From NCBI GenBank assembly GCA_020848835.1, contig JADLHJ010000027.1, forward strand, positions 62,001-126,000: 64,000 bases of DNA. The letters are read 5' to 3'. The position numbers and the translations under genes were made by a program. This DNA comes from Candidatus Hydrogenedentota bacterium. GTDB taxonomy: Bacteria; Hydrogenedentota; Hydrogenedentia; Hydrogenedentales; SLHB01. Numbering within the stretch: the stretch's first letter is position 1; each line of letters begins with the position of its first letter. This document shows positions 17,631 to 27,028 of the stretch, in pieces. Under the pieces are notes generated by a model that saw nothing but the letters and a program-made list of their open reading frames with translations, had not been told where the DNA came from and did no database searches.

Positions 17631-18902
17631 ATGCGCACGATTCGCAGTACGGTTTTACTCACATCTTTCGCAGCGCTAATGGCGCTGTGCGGCGCGGCAT
17701 CCGCGGAATCGACAGCGGCGGATTACAACGCGCAGGGCGTGCAAGCATACAACGCGAAGGACTGGAACAACGCCGTCGCGTCGTTCGAGAGCGCCTATAA
17801 ACTCGAACGCACGAACCCAACCGTGCGCAGGAACCTGTGCAATGCGCTGCAGGCCCAGGCCAACGAGTACGCGCGCGGCGAAGATTTCGACACGGCGACG
17901 CGGTTGCTCGCGCAAGCGATTACGGTAGACCCGGAAAACGCTTCGCCGCTGATTCAGCTAGGGTCGTATTACCTGCACGTGGACATGAATGCGGATGCGG
18001 CGGCGCGACTCGCCGAGGCGGTTGAGCTCGATCCAGCCAATCTCGATGCCCAAGAACTGCTTGGCGATGCGTATTACAAACAGAACGACGTGAACGCGGC
18101 AGTAACGCAGTGGGAGTACGTGAAGGAGAAGGACCCGGCGCGCAAAGGTCTTGAAGGGAAACTCTCGAAGGCGAACCGCGAAGCGAGCGTTGAGAACAAT
18201 TTCAGCAAGTCCGCCTCATCGCACTTCGAGTATCTGCACAAGCCGAATATTAATGGCGTGGATTTAAACAAGGTGCTGCGCATTCTGGAGCGCGCTTATC
18301 GCGAGATCGGAATCAAGAGCGGCGGGGTGTATCCGCCGTCGCCGATTCAGGTGAGTGTGTACGATGCCGACGATTTTGAGAAGGCCACAATGCTTGGAGA
18401 GCACGTCGGCGCGGTGTATGACGGCAAAATTCGCGTGCCGATACGCGACAAGGCGGGCAATATTTTGCCGGAAGACGAATTGACGCGGCGTCTATACCAT
18501 GAATACACGCACGTAATCGTGCGTAGCTGGGCAGGCGACAAGGTGCCGTGGTGGTTCAATGAAGGTCTCGCAGAAACCTTCTCCAACGATCTGAGCGAGG
18601 CCGAACTTGCGGTGTTGCGCGAAGCGAATGCACAAGACCTGCTGTTTAAGCTTGCCGACCTCGAACAGGGACAGTTGAAGAAGCTCGATCCCGACGCGCT
18701 GCAACTGGCGTATCAACAGTCGCACGCAACGGTGGATTTTTTGTGGGGCAAGTACGGCGTGCGCGGGCTGTCGGCCATGCTTGAAAACCTTCGCCTGGGC
18801 AATAGCGCCGAAGAATCCTTGGTACTAAGCTACCGGCTCAATTATTTGTTGCTTGAAAAGGAAGTGGGGCAGACGCTCGGCAGCACGGTAGCGCAGCGGT
18901 AG
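17631..18902 (+). CDS. TPR-containing zinc metallopeptidase (peptidase MA-like)
   Basis: A 423-residue exported protein. The signal peptide ends at ASA (about residue 25). Three to four TPR-like helical hairpins occupy 29-170. The metallopeptidase domain has HEYTH (290-294) with a downstream Glu311 in WWFNEGLAE, the gluzincin arrangement of the peptidase MA superfamily. TPRs probably bind a protein partner or substrate. It lies 3 bp after the ridA-like gene and heads a run of exported proteins. Active-site residues are complete, so it is probably catalytic. Confidence 0.87.
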   Translation: MRTIRSTVLLTSFAALMALCGAASAESTAADYNAQGVQAYNAKDWNNAVASFESAYKLERTNPTVRRNLCNALQAQANEYARGEDFDTATRLLAQAITVDPENASPLIQLGSYYLHVDMNADAAARLAEAVELDPANLDAQELLGDAYYKQNDVNAAVTQWEYVKEKDPARKGLEGKLSKANREASVENNFSKSASSHFEYLHKPNINGVDLNKVLRILERAYREIGIKSGGVYPPSPIQVSVYDADDFEKATMLGEHVGAVYDGKIRVPIRDKAGNILPEDELTRRLYHEYTHVIVRSWAGDKVPWWFNEGLAETFSNDLSEAELAVLREANAQDLLFKLADLEQGQLKKLDPDALQLAYQQSHATVDFLWGKYGVRGLSAMLENLRLGNSAEESLVLSYRLNYLLLEKEVGQTLGSTVAQR

Positions 18903-18955
18903 TTTACAATCGTGTTTTGGGTTGCGGGCTTATCGCCGTTTGAGCATTATCCCGA

Positions 18956-19597
18956 ATGAAAACTTTCCATATCTCAATGCGAAGTGCATCGCTCGCGGCG
19001 CTTGCGCTACTCATATCTAATTGCGGCACCTTCAAGAAAGAAGATCCCAAACCCATTGACATGTCCACCCTTGAATCCGTGCGCGAAATAGGTGGCGGTG
19101 TCGCGGGGCCGTGGACGCCGCTTGATGGCGGCGTAACCAACATGGTCCCTGAAGGTGTGGAGATTGCCGAGGGTCAGGTGCGCGACGGCAGCGGCACAAG
19201 CATCGGACTACTCAAAGGATTCAGCGCGCGCGACATCGCAATGGAAGCCAACGTGAACTACGCAGGCAACGGCGCGCCGGCCCTGATTTTTCGCGTGCAA
19301 GAAAAAGACGGCGAGATCCATGCGATGTACGCGGCGACGCTGTTTGAAAACGGCGTGAACGTGTGGCGCTTCAGCGAAGGCAACTGGATGCTCCTCATGA
19401 CGGACGCCAAGCATATTGTGCCGCGGACGACGCATACGTTGCGCGTGGAGGCAAAGGGGGCTAACATTCAGGTGTACGCGGACGGGGAGCCAGCGTCTTT
19501 GGTGCGCGACGATGGCCTGATGGAAGGTGGCCGCGCGGGAATTCGCGGGGTGGAAGGCCCCTGCAAATTCGCGGGTTTGCGCGTACACAAGCGGTAA
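18956..19597 (+). CDS. lipoprotein with DUF1080/concanavalin-like domain
   Basis: A 213-residue lipoprotein with lipobox ISNC (Cys23). The mature part resembles the jelly-roll DUF1080 (3-keto-disaccharide hydrolase-like) or LamG fold: ALIFRVQEKDGEIHAMYAA, VEAKGANIQVYADGE and GRAGIRGVEGPCKFAGLRV. Such domains bind or cleave sugars at the outer surface. No catalytic residues can be picked with confidence. It stands 53 bp after the peptidase gene, probably in the same unit. Confidence 0.75.
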   Translation: MKTFHISMRSASLAALALLISNCGTFKKEDPKPIDMSTLESVREIGGGVAGPWTPLDGGVTNMVPEGVEIAEGQVRDGSGTSIGLLKGFSARDIAMEANVNYAGNGAPALIFRVQEKDGEIHAMYAATLFENGVNVWRFSEGNWMLLMTDAKHIVPRTTHTLRVEAKGANIQVYADGEPASLVRDDGLMEGGRAGIRGVEGPCKFAGLRVHKR

Positions 19598-19623
19598 TAT
19601 TGCTGCGGTACCGGGAGTTTATC

Positions 19624-21666
19624 GTGACGCGAACCATCGCCGTATTTCACTTGTGCGCAGCGTGCGCGCTCGCCGCTTCGATTTCAGGGCAGGTCACTAC
19701 ACCAGGCGGGCAAGGCGTCGCTAACGCGCGCGTGTGGATTGAGGCCGGGCTTGGGAGCACCTTGATCGATCAGCAGACCGGCGCGGATGGCACCTTCAAA
19801 TTTGATTCGCTGCCATCGGGCTTGCTCGGTGTATTTGCCTACGCGGACGGATACGCCTTCGGCGGAGCGAGCATCAGCGTTGGGCCAGACGACGACATCA
19901 CCGGCACGCGCATTCCGCTGGGCACGCCCAGCGAAGTAAGCGGGCGCGTTGTCGATGCGCGCGGCAAACCAATTGCGGGCGCGCGCGTGACGCGCGTGTT
20001 GTTGCAGGGCGACGCGAAGGTGAGCATCCCCTTCGCCAAACTTGCGCAAGCCGGCTTTGCGGAACCAGCTTCCGATGCCGACGGTCGCTTCACGATTCCG
20101 CAGTTGCCCGATGGCGCAAAGGTCGCGTTGAAGGTGGGCCACACTTCCTACGCGCAGCAAAGTGTCGGCGATATCGCTGTGGGCGATAAGAACGCACGCG
20201 TGCAAATGTACGAGGGCGTGTTATTGCGCGGCAAGGTGCAGTCGCGCGAAGGCGGCACGCCGGTGTCCAATGCGACGGTAGTGATCAAGACCGCGCGTGA
20301 GCCGATCACCACATCGATTACGAAAAGCGACTCCAGCGGGAACTTCATGGTGCGTCTGAATCCGGGCGCGTATCTTTATCAATCCGCGAGCATGGAACTG
20401 CGCAGCCCAGGCTGGGAAAAGCTTACGGTAACGGGGCAGGAACCTACTCAGGAAGTCATGCTGCGCGTCGCAGGTTCGGGCACGATTCGTGGTGACGTTC
20501 GGGATGCGGTCACGTCCGCCCCGGTTGCGGGTGCGCGCGTTTCGTTGTCCGCGTTTGGATCGCCCGCAGCAATTGTCACCACGGGTGAATCGGGAACCTA
20601 TGAATTTGCCGCCGCTGAGGGCGACAACACCGTTCGTGTGGAAGCGACTGCGGGCTATCTGCAACCGGAACGGCCAATGCTGACGCTGAAAGTGAAGCAA
20701 GGCGAAAGCGCTGCGATTCCAACGTTTTGGCTGAAGCCGTTACCGGGTTACAAAGTCGTCGTCGTGGATGCGGATCAGAAGCCCGTGCAAGGTGTCATTG
20801 TTCGCCTCATCCGCCCCATGCAATATCGCTGGCACATCACCGACGCAACCGGAAGTGTTTCCCTGAATATCGCGAGCGTTCCCGCGAGCGGAAAAATTGT
20901 CGGCATGGCGGAACACCCACAGAAACAGGAAGGCGCGTTGTTCGCAATCGCCGCAAACGCGGCGTCCGAAGCGAAAGTGCAATTGATTCCCCTTGCAACC
21001 GTGAGCGGCACGGTGGTGACCGCGAAGGATAAACCGATCGAAGGCGCCATGATCGGCGGGTTGTTTCAGAGCGACGCGGATGACGAGCCACTTCCGCTTT
21101 GGCGCACCACGACGGGTGCTGACGGACGCTTCCTGTGGCCCGGTGCGGTGCCGTTGATTCCCACGGCGTGCCTCGCAAGTTCGGGCGATGAACTCTATGG
21201 CCGATCCATTCCATTTAATCTCGATCCGGGCGCGACAAAAGACATCGGGCGCATTGTCATACGGGAACCGGAAGACGACAAAACGAAGCGCATCGCGAAG
21301 AGTAAAGGTATGGCGGGGAAAAAACTTGAGTGGTATTCGAACAAAGTCATTTCCGGCGGGATACCCAATGTAGAAGAATTGCGCGTCGGTCGCGCGGCGA
21401 TTGTTGTTTACACAGCCTCCGATGAAGCCGCGATGGTTATTGATGCGCTATCCGCTGCGCGAAAGTCGATCGCGACTGGCGACGTACTCTGTGCCGTGGT
21501 TGTTGATGGCGGATTTTCCGGAAGCGCGCCGGACAACGTCGTCGTGTTGCAGGGGGCGGCGCCTGGCCCCGCGAAAACCTACGTGCTCGACGCAACAGGG
21601 CGCGTCGCGCTTGAGACACTCGGCATGCCTCCCGCCAGCGCATTCACGGGCGTCCCGCAAGTATGA
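19624..21666 (+). CDS. secreted carboxypeptidase-regulatory-like repeat protein
   Basis: A 680-residue exported protein of tandem beta-sandwich (CarboxypepD_reg-like) repeats. Units typically read ISGQV...GVANARVWI, VSGRVVDARGKPIAGARV and TVSGTVVTAKDKPIEGAM. The C-terminal ~110 residues alternate beta strands and helices in a thioredoxin-like order but without a CxxC pair. The GTG at 19624 has GGGAG six bases upstream and opens the signal peptide, so it is preferred to a TTG at 19600. It overlaps the next gene by 4 bp. It probably acts as a surface adhesin or scaffold. Confidence 0.8.
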   Translation: MTRTIAVFHLCAACALAASISGQVTTPGGQGVANARVWIEAGLGSTLIDQQTGADGTFKFDSLPSGLLGVFAYADGYAFGGASISVGPDDDITGTRIPLGTPSEVSGRVVDARGKPIAGARVTRVLLQGDAKVSIPFAKLAQAGFAEPASDADGRFTIPQLPDGAKVALKVGHTSYAQQSVGDIAVGDKNARVQMYEGVLLRGKVQSREGGTPVSNATVVIKTAREPITTSITKSDSSGNFMVRLNPGAYLYQSASMELRSPGWEKLTVTGQEPTQEVMLRVAGSGTIRGDVRDAVTSAPVAGARVSLSAFGSPAAIVTTGESGTYEFAAAEGDNTVRVEATAGYLQPERPMLTLKVKQGESAAIPTFWLKPLPGYKVVVVDADQKPVQGVIVRLIRPMQYRWHITDATGSVSLNIASVPASGKIVGMAEHPQKQEGALFAIAANAASEAKVQLIPLATVSGTVVTAKDKPIEGAMIGGLFQSDADDEPLPLWRTTTGADGRFLWPGAVPLIPTACLASSGDELYGRSIPFNLDPGATKDIGRIVIREPEDDKTKRIAKSKGMAGKKLEWYSNKVISGGIPNVEELRVGRAAIVVYTASDEAAMVIDALSAARKSIATGDVLCAVVVDGGFSGSAPDNVVVLQGAAPGPAKTYVLDATGRVALETLGMPPASAFTGVPQV

Positions 21667-23564
21667 AATTGATTGCAAGTCGCTTTGTTGTATTGAATGG
21701 CCTTGCGCTTGCCTGCGCGATTTCCGCGTACGCACACACCATCAGCGGGGCTGTCGTTGGTGGAAAGGGCGAAGCGATTCCGAACGCTACGGTGTGGCTG
21801 AGTCAAGATCGCAAACCTGTAAAGACGGAATGCGACGCAAGCGGAAAATTTGTGTTTGAAAATGTAGGGATCGGCCCCGTTGAGGTCGTTGCGTGGAAGA
21901 AGGGGTTCTCCTGTGGTGGACTCGATGCACGCGTCGCAGGTGACGCAACTATCACAATCACACTCGGCGAACCTGGCTCAATCACCGCGCGCGTAATCGA
22001 GCGACGCCTCGATCCGCGTACTGCAGCATCCACGCCGCCGAAACCAATCGTGGGCGCAAGCGTTCTCGTGATGTACGTGAACGACACGTTTCATGTATCG
22101 GTAGCCGACCTCGCACGGCTGGGTTTTCCGAATCCGCGCAGCAATAATGCCGGCGAACTTGCGATCGACATGTTGCCGAAGGGTGAGCAGAGTTACGCGA
22201 GTTTCACCATTACGCATCGCGAATACGCGGAACAGCGCGTGCCCAGTTATCCTGTCGGCGGAAAGCCGCTCACGTTGCCGATGCTGAAAGGTATCGTGCT
22301 CACGGGACGCGTCACCAATGAAGAAAAGAATGGTGTTGCTGATGCGCGCGTTTCGATCTTGAAGTCAGGCCCGCCGCCGCTGAAAGAATACAAAGAGACG
22401 CGCGCGGACGCAGACGGTTTCTATCGCGCGCTCGTCGAACCCGGCGATTACTTTGTCGTTGCGCGCCAAACCGGCTACGCAAGCATCACACCGACGCGCG
22501 TCTCTGTACGGGGCGATCTAGATGAAGCGACGTGTGACGTAACGCTAGCTGTGGGCCATCGCATCACGGGCCGCGTAACGGCGGGCGACGACAAACCGGT
22601 CGGCGGCGTGACAGTGCAATACATCTCGGACGACACGATCTTTGATGAGTCACTGACTACCGCTGACGGGGGGTTCGCACTCACTGCGGGCGCAGGCGAA
22701 GGTAAGGTGCACGTCTCCGCGCCGGAGGGATATATTGCAGGCAAAGGCACCGACATCGAGATCAAAGTATTGAGTCAGGACCTCGCGCTTGGCGAGCCTA
22801 TCCGCATCACGGCGTTACCTGAAATTTCCGGCACGATCTCCGACGATACCGGCGCGCCACAAGCAAACGTGATCGTATCGTCGGTCGATCTCGATCCGCC
22901 CGCATGGGCCGTTTCGGATAGTGAAGGAAAGTTTGCGGTGCGCCTCAGCGAAGCGCCGCGAAACGGCACGGCCAACTTTCGCGCGGAGCACACGCGCCGC
23001 TTCACACGGAAAGATTTCACCGTAACGTTTGCAAGTCTACAAGCGCAGGCGGTAACGCTGGAAGAATTTGAGCCCAATCTTGCGCCCTGCGATCAATCAC
23101 ATGTATTGAACAAATTGGATGGGTTTCGCGACAAGGCTGCGCCGAAGATTGATTGCAAGCAATGGTTCAATCTGCCGGATGGCGTACAATCGCTGACGCT
23201 GGACGCGCTGAAAGGTCAAGTCGTTGTCGCGATCTTCTGGGGCGGGTTCGATTCCACGCCGAAAGGTCTATTGCGGCTGGAGCAGATGAACACGCTTTAC
23301 CAGTCCTTGCGCGACGCGGGCGACGTAACCTTCCTCGGTATTCACGACAGCGGTAGCGACGCCGGTGAAGTCAAGGATTACATCGAAACATTCAACGTCG
23401 GGTATCCCGTCGGCATCGACAACGAAACGGCGACTTTCGATCTCTACGATATCTTCTCGATTCCGCAGATTGTGCTCATCGACAAGAAAGGTGTCTTTCG
23501 CTATTACGATGTCGATGGCCGTTTGCTGGAACTAATCAAAAGTCTGCGCCGCGAAGCCAATTAG
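21663..23564 (+). CDS. carboxypeptidase-regulatory-like protein with redox-dead thioredoxin domain
   Basis: A 633-residue exported paralogue of its upstream neighbour. A signal peptide is followed by five or so regulatory-like beta repeats. The last ~130 residues form a TlpA/AhpC-like thioredoxin fold (LKGQVVVAIFWGGF, FSIPQIVLIDKKG). Where redox members have WCxxC the sequence reads WGGFDST, so disulphide chemistry is not expected. The cis-Pro loop (IPQ) is kept, so the fold may be used for binding. It is translationally coupled to the preceding gene and converges with the NHL gene 12 bp away. Confidence 0.82.
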   Translation: MKLIASRFVVLNGLALACAISAYAHTISGAVVGGKGEAIPNATVWLSQDRKPVKTECDASGKFVFENVGIGPVEVVAWKKGFSCGGLDARVAGDATITITLGEPGSITARVIERRLDPRTAASTPPKPIVGASVLVMYVNDTFHVSVADLARLGFPNPRSNNAGELAIDMLPKGEQSYASFTITHREYAEQRVPSYPVGGKPLTLPMLKGIVLTGRVTNEEKNGVADARVSILKSGPPPLKEYKETRADADGFYRALVEPGDYFVVARQTGYASITPTRVSVRGDLDEATCDVTLAVGHRITGRVTAGDDKPVGGVTVQYISDDTIFDESLTTADGGFALTAGAGEGKVHVSAPEGYIAGKGTDIEIKVLSQDLALGEPIRITALPEISGTISDDTGAPQANVIVSSVDLDPPAWAVSDSEGKFAVRLSEAPRNGTANFRAEHTRRFTRKDFTVTFASLQAQAVTLEEFEPNLAPCDQSHVLNKLDGFRDKAAPKIDCKQWFNLPDGVQSLTLDALKGQVVVAIFWGGFDSTPKGLLRLEQMNTLYQSLRDAGDVTFLGIHDSGSDAGEVKDYIETFNVGYPVGIDNETATFDLYDIFSIPQIVLIDKKGVFRYYDVDGRLLELIKSLRREAN

Positions 23565-23576
23565 CGCGCCGGGACC

Positions 23577-24866
23577 TTACTCTTCCTCAAACGTCTCCAC
23601 ACCGAGTTCTTTCTTGCTGGTGAACAGCGCGTATACCTTTCCGTCGTCATCCACGGTGCAAGTCGTCTCTTCATGCTCCGGCGTCGAAAATGCCCAGCTC
23701 GTGATGAAGTCACCGTTGTTGTTGTACTTCGCGATGCTCACGTCCTTGCCGCCCGCTTTTGAGACTGCGCCCTGATACCCGGACTTCGCGCGCACCATGC
23801 AATAGACGTTGCCCCACTTGTCGCCGGTCATGTTGTGAAAATACACCGGGCCATCGGGCGGGTCGCCATACGCAAACGCGCCAACATAATTTCCATGCGC
23901 GTCGTATTTTTGCGTCGGCCCGTAGTACCCCGTCACAAACACGTCGCTGTTGCGATCGACAAAGATTCCGTGGGGCGCGTTCATTTGTCCGGGGTTCAAC
24001 CCTTCTTCGCCCCACTGGTACAAAAACTCGCCTTCGCCGGTGTATACCATCACGCGCATGTTGTCCACGTCCGTCGCGAACAGTTCACCTTTCGGATTGA
24101 AGTACATGCCGTGGCAACGCAGCACCATGCCATCCGGCCTACCCTTCTCAGCGAATATTTTCAGGAACTCGCCCTTCGCGCTGAATATCTGGATACGCGG
24201 TCGGTCGCCCTTGCTGTCTGAAACGAAGATGCGCCCATCCGTGGCGACTTCCACGATACGCGGTTCAGTGAACTGGCCTTCCTCGCTTCCACTACCGCGC
24301 CCCAACTCGCCGATATATTTTCCGTCCTTCGTATAACGCAGCACCTTGCTGCCGCGCTGGTCGGCTATGATCAAATTGCCGTCGTTGTCAACCGCGATAC
24401 CGTGCGGATCAAGCATATGCTCGGAGCGTCCCGTTTCTTCGCTCACCACCGGCTCTGCCCACGTATGCACTCCGCGATACACCGGCGGCTCTTTGCCGAT
24501 GATCGCGGTTGCGAACAGATACCGGTTCGCCGACTCCGGTGCTTCGGCGACAATATGCACCTCGCGCGGTTTTGGCGCGGCTTTCGGCGCGCGATAGACG
24601 CCGTTCTCGTCGATTGTACCGATGGTTTCATTGCCGCCGGGCACGTCATTCACACTCCACGTGACCTTCTTCGGCGCGGCTGCCGCCATGAGGCGCGTCG
24701 CGACCAGCACCACTCTGAACGCTTGCTCGCCGCTCGGTTCCAGATACACAAGCGACGGATGGATCGTCGCGCGGTGGTGTGGCGATTTCGGCTTTAGTTC
24801 TTCTGCGGACACCGCGAATGCGATGGCGACTGCGGTCCATAAAGCGGCTACCCGTGATACACGCAT
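23577..24866 (-). CDS. secreted NHL-repeat beta-propeller protein
   Basis: A 429-residue exported protein. The ATG at 24866 is chosen because GAGGGGG lies a few bases upstream and it starts a clear signal peptide. A beta domain (about 25-125) precedes six-bladed NHL-type repeats recognisable as DPHGIAVDNDGNLIIADQRG, VATDGRIFVSDSKGD, GMYFNPKGELFATDVDN and APHGIFVDRNSDVFVTG. NHL propellers in secreted proteins bind ligands or act as lyases or lactonases; no catalytic set is apparent. It is divergent from the sialidase-fold gene with about 130 bp between. Confidence 0.85.
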   Translation of the reverse strand: MRVSRVAALWTAVAIAFAVSAEELKPKSPHHRATIHPSLVYLEPSGEQAFRVVLVATRLMAAAAPKKVTWSVNDVPGGNETIGTIDENGVYRAPKAAPKPREVHIVAEAPESANRYLFATAIIGKEPPVYRGVHTWAEPVVSEETGRSEHMLDPHGIAVDNDGNLIIADQRGSKVLRYTKDGKYIGELGRGSGSEEGQFTEPRIVEVATDGRIFVSDSKGDRPRIQIFSAKGEFLKIFAEKGRPDGMVLRCHGMYFNPKGELFATDVDNMRVMVYTGEGEFLYQWGEEGLNPGQMNAPHGIFVDRNSDVFVTGYYGPTQKYDAHGNYVGAFAYGDPPDGPVYFHNMTGDKWGNVYCMVRAKSGYQGAVSKAGGKDVSIAKYNNNGDFITSWAFSTPEHEETTCTVDDDGKVYALFTSKKELGVETFEEE

Positions 24867-24995
24867 AATGCCCCCTCGTTGAGATGTTGTTCCCGCGATA
24901 CGATCCGCGCCCGCCCATAACCTGCGCCCAAAACGTCGCGCCGCGCGCCCGCATGCGTTCATACTATACGATATGTGCCAAACGAGGAGCTACGC

Positions 24996-26024
24996 ATGAA
25001 CCGCTTGATGCTTTGCCTTGCACTATCGCTGTCCGCGATTGCGGCAGACCCGTATCACGTCGTCGTCGCGCCGGTCGGACCCAACAACCCGCGCAACAGC
25101 GAGGCCGCGATCGTACCGTTGAAAGACGGCTCACTGTTGCTGGGATGGACGGAGTTCTACGCGAGCGACGGCGCGGATCACGGGCCTGCACGCATCTCCG
25201 GAAAAACATCAAAGGACAATGGTAAGACTTGGGGCGACAAGTTCACGCTCATTGAAAACGACGGCGGCTGCAACGTGATGGAAGTGAATTTTCTCCGTGC
25301 CAAAGATGGTCAACTCATGCTCTTCTATTGCCAGAAGAATTCGGAGAGCGCCGATTGCCGAGTGATGATGCGTACCTCCGCGGATGAAGCGAAAACGTGG
25401 AGCGCCGCGAAGCAACTCAGCGCGGACAACAAGTACACAGGCCTCACCAACGGACGCAGCATCCGCCTGAAGTCCGGCCGCATTGTGCTCGAAGCGTGGG
25501 AAAACGGCGACAGCTACTGCTATCTCTCCGATGACGACGGGGTGACGTGGCGCGAATCGCAACGCGTGAAAGTCCCCAATGGCTCCTGGGAACCCGCGTG
25601 CATCGAGTTGAAGAATGGCGACGTGCTCATGCTGATGCGCACGGGCAACGGCGGCCAATTCAAAAGCATCTCGAAAGACGGCGGCGACACATGGACCGAG
25701 CCGGTCGAGACACCGCTCAAAGGTAGCGCCGCGCCTGTGTCGATCAGCCGCGTGCCGTCCACCGGCGATCTCCTCGCGATATGGAACCACAATCCCGGCG
25801 CATCCGGCCGCAATCCATTTACTGCAGCCATTTCAAAAGACGAAGGCGAAACCTGGACCAACTTCCGCAACATCGAAGACGCGCCAAACGACCAGTGGGC
25901 CTACCCCGCAGTCACCTGGCTCAACGGCAACGCCCTGCTCACATACTTTAACTACAGCGGCGGATTGTCGCTGCAGTTGAAGATACTTCCCCAAGATTGG
26001 TTCTACGCTTCGCCCACGCAATAG
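24996..26024 (+). CDS. sialidase-fold (BNR repeat) exported protein
   Basis: A 342-residue protein with a short signal peptide. Five Asp-boxes of the SxDxGxTW type are visible (SKDNGKTW, SADEAKTW, SDDDGVTW, SKDGGDTW, SKDEGETW), defining a six-bladed sialidase propeller. The N-terminal blade has NPRNSEAAIVPLKDGSLLLGW, common in uncharacterised exo-alpha-sialidase-like proteins. The start has GAGGAG seven bases upstream. Whether it cleaves sialic acid or another acidic sugar is uncertain because the arginine triad cannot be assigned by eye. Part of the glycan-degrading complement. Confidence 0.88.
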   Translation: MNRLMLCLALSLSAIAADPYHVVVAPVGPNNPRNSEAAIVPLKDGSLLLGWTEFYASDGADHGPARISGKTSKDNGKTWGDKFTLIENDGGCNVMEVNFLRAKDGQLMLFYCQKNSESADCRVMMRTSADEAKTWSAAKQLSADNKYTGLTNGRSIRLKSGRIVLEAWENGDSYCYLSDDDGVTWRESQRVKVPNGSWEPACIELKNGDVLMLMRTGNGGQFKSISKDGGDTWTEPVETPLKGSAAPVSISRVPSTGDLLAIWNHNPGASGRNPFTAAISKDEGETWTNFRNIEDAPNDQWAYPAVTWLNGNALLTYFNYSGGLSLQLKILPQDWFYASPTQ

Positions 26025-26074
26025 CCACGCGCAAAAACCAGCATTAGTTTTTCCATCACGCAATAACGATCCGC

Positions 26075-26104
26075 GTCACACGCCAGCGCCCTCGGCTGTA
26101 TAAT
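26075..26104 (+). promoter_or_regulatory. candidate sigma-70 promoter
   Basis: GTCACA (26075-26080) and a perfect TATAAT (26099-26104) are 18 bp apart, 22 bp before the start codon of the lipoprotein gene. Confidence 0.5.
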
Positions 26105-26126
26105 AACAGTGAAGGGGGAATCTATT

Positions 26127-26744
26127 ATGAATATCAAAAATACAGGTTTCTGGCGCATTGCCGCCCTCGTGGCAGTCCTAGCGTTCCTCGTCGCATGCCC
26201 ACGACACCGCCCGCTCCGCATCATCTACAATCAATCCGATCGCGGCAACGCCGCGAACTATAGCGAACTCTACTATTCCGATTTCTTCGGCGGCGTGCTG
26301 CAAATCGCCGACGACTTCGAACTGGCGGAAGATCAAAACATCGTTACGCGCGTGCGCTGGTGGGGCGTGTACCGCGATGACATCCCTGTGGCCGATGAAT
26401 TCACTGTCTTCGTGTACGAGATTTACGACCCCGGCGAACCGCAAACGCACCCGTGGTACGAATACACCTCCACCGAAGTGGAACGCACTGTGACGACGCA
26501 GACTATCACGTGGGGGCTTGACACGCTTAATGTGTACGAATACGACCTGGACATCGATGATGTCGAACTCGACTGCGACCGGACCTACGCTCTATCGATT
26601 GTGAACGACACCGGCCGATGGGCCTGGCTTGTAAACGGCTCCTCCAGCCAGGGCAACGACTTCGGCTGGTCGCGCAGCGAACGCTGGGGTGACTGGTCCG
26701 TGAACGCGATCGACAGCGCATTTGTCCTATGGAGCGATCGCTAA
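26127..26744 (+). CDS. lipoprotein of unknown function
   Basis: A 205-residue protein with a lipobox-like VAC after a hydrophobic signal. GGGGG lies about 7 bases before the ATG at 26127, and a candidate promoter lies just upstream. The mature chain looks all-beta and acidic, with ADDFELAEDQNIVTRVRWWGVY and YALSIVNDTGRWAWLVNG. This pattern recalls uncharacterised surface proteins that have a jelly-roll describing a time- or structure-dependent envelope, but I cannot name a family. It appears to be monocistronic. Confidence 0.7.
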   Translation: MNIKNTGFWRIAALVAVLAFLVACPRHRPLRIIYNQSDRGNAANYSELYYSDFFGGVLQIADDFELAEDQNIVTRVRWWGVYRDDIPVADEFTVFVYEIYDPGEPQTHPWYEYTSTEVERTVTTQTITWGLDTLNVYEYDLDIDDVELDCDRTYALSIVNDTGRWAWLVNGSSSQGNDFGWSRSERWGDWSVNAIDSAFVLWSDR

Positions 26745-26768
26745 TCTCACACGACACGGCAGGTAAAA

Positions 26769-26845
26769 TGGTGGGCGGCGAGGGATTCGAACCCCCGACC
26801 CCCTGCGTGTAAAGCAGATGCTCTAACCAGCTGAGCTAGCCGCCC
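26769..26845 (-). tRNA. tRNA-Val (UAC)
   Basis: Read on the reverse strand, the acceptor arm GGGCGGC pairs with GCCGCCC. The D-arm AGCTCAGCTGGTTAGAGC and the T-arm with GGTTCGAATCC are present. The anticodon loop TTTACAC gives anticodon UAC. The 3' ACCA is encoded, so 77 nt in all. Confidence 0.96.
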
Positions 26846-26856
26846 GAAGAAGAGAA

Positions 26857-26885
26857 ATTATCGTGATTTTGGCGGGGCAATGCAA
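26857..26885 (-). promoter_or_regulatory. candidate promoter of tRNA-Val
   Basis: On the reverse strand TTGCAT (26880-26885) and GATAAT (26857-26862) are separated by 17 bp, and the -10 element is 11 bases before the tRNA. Confidence 0.55.
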
Positions 26886-26930
26886 TAAAGCTGGGGCGCG
26901 TACTATGAGACTTGACGTAGTTGGGGATGC

Positions 26931-26949
26931 GCAAGGCCTGTGGCCTTGC
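26931..26949. repeat. perfect 8-bp hairpin
   Basis: GCAAGGCC and GGCCTTGC flank TGT. It lies in a 180-bp gap without genes between the tRNA promoter and the end of the SGNH lipoprotein gene. Confidence 0.55.
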
Positions 26950-27028
26950 CTGCTCACGAGACGAATCTGCTCCTGCCGGACCGCGTAGGCTACGAACCTT
27001 ACTTCGTTCCGTAGCGTGGCGAATGATG

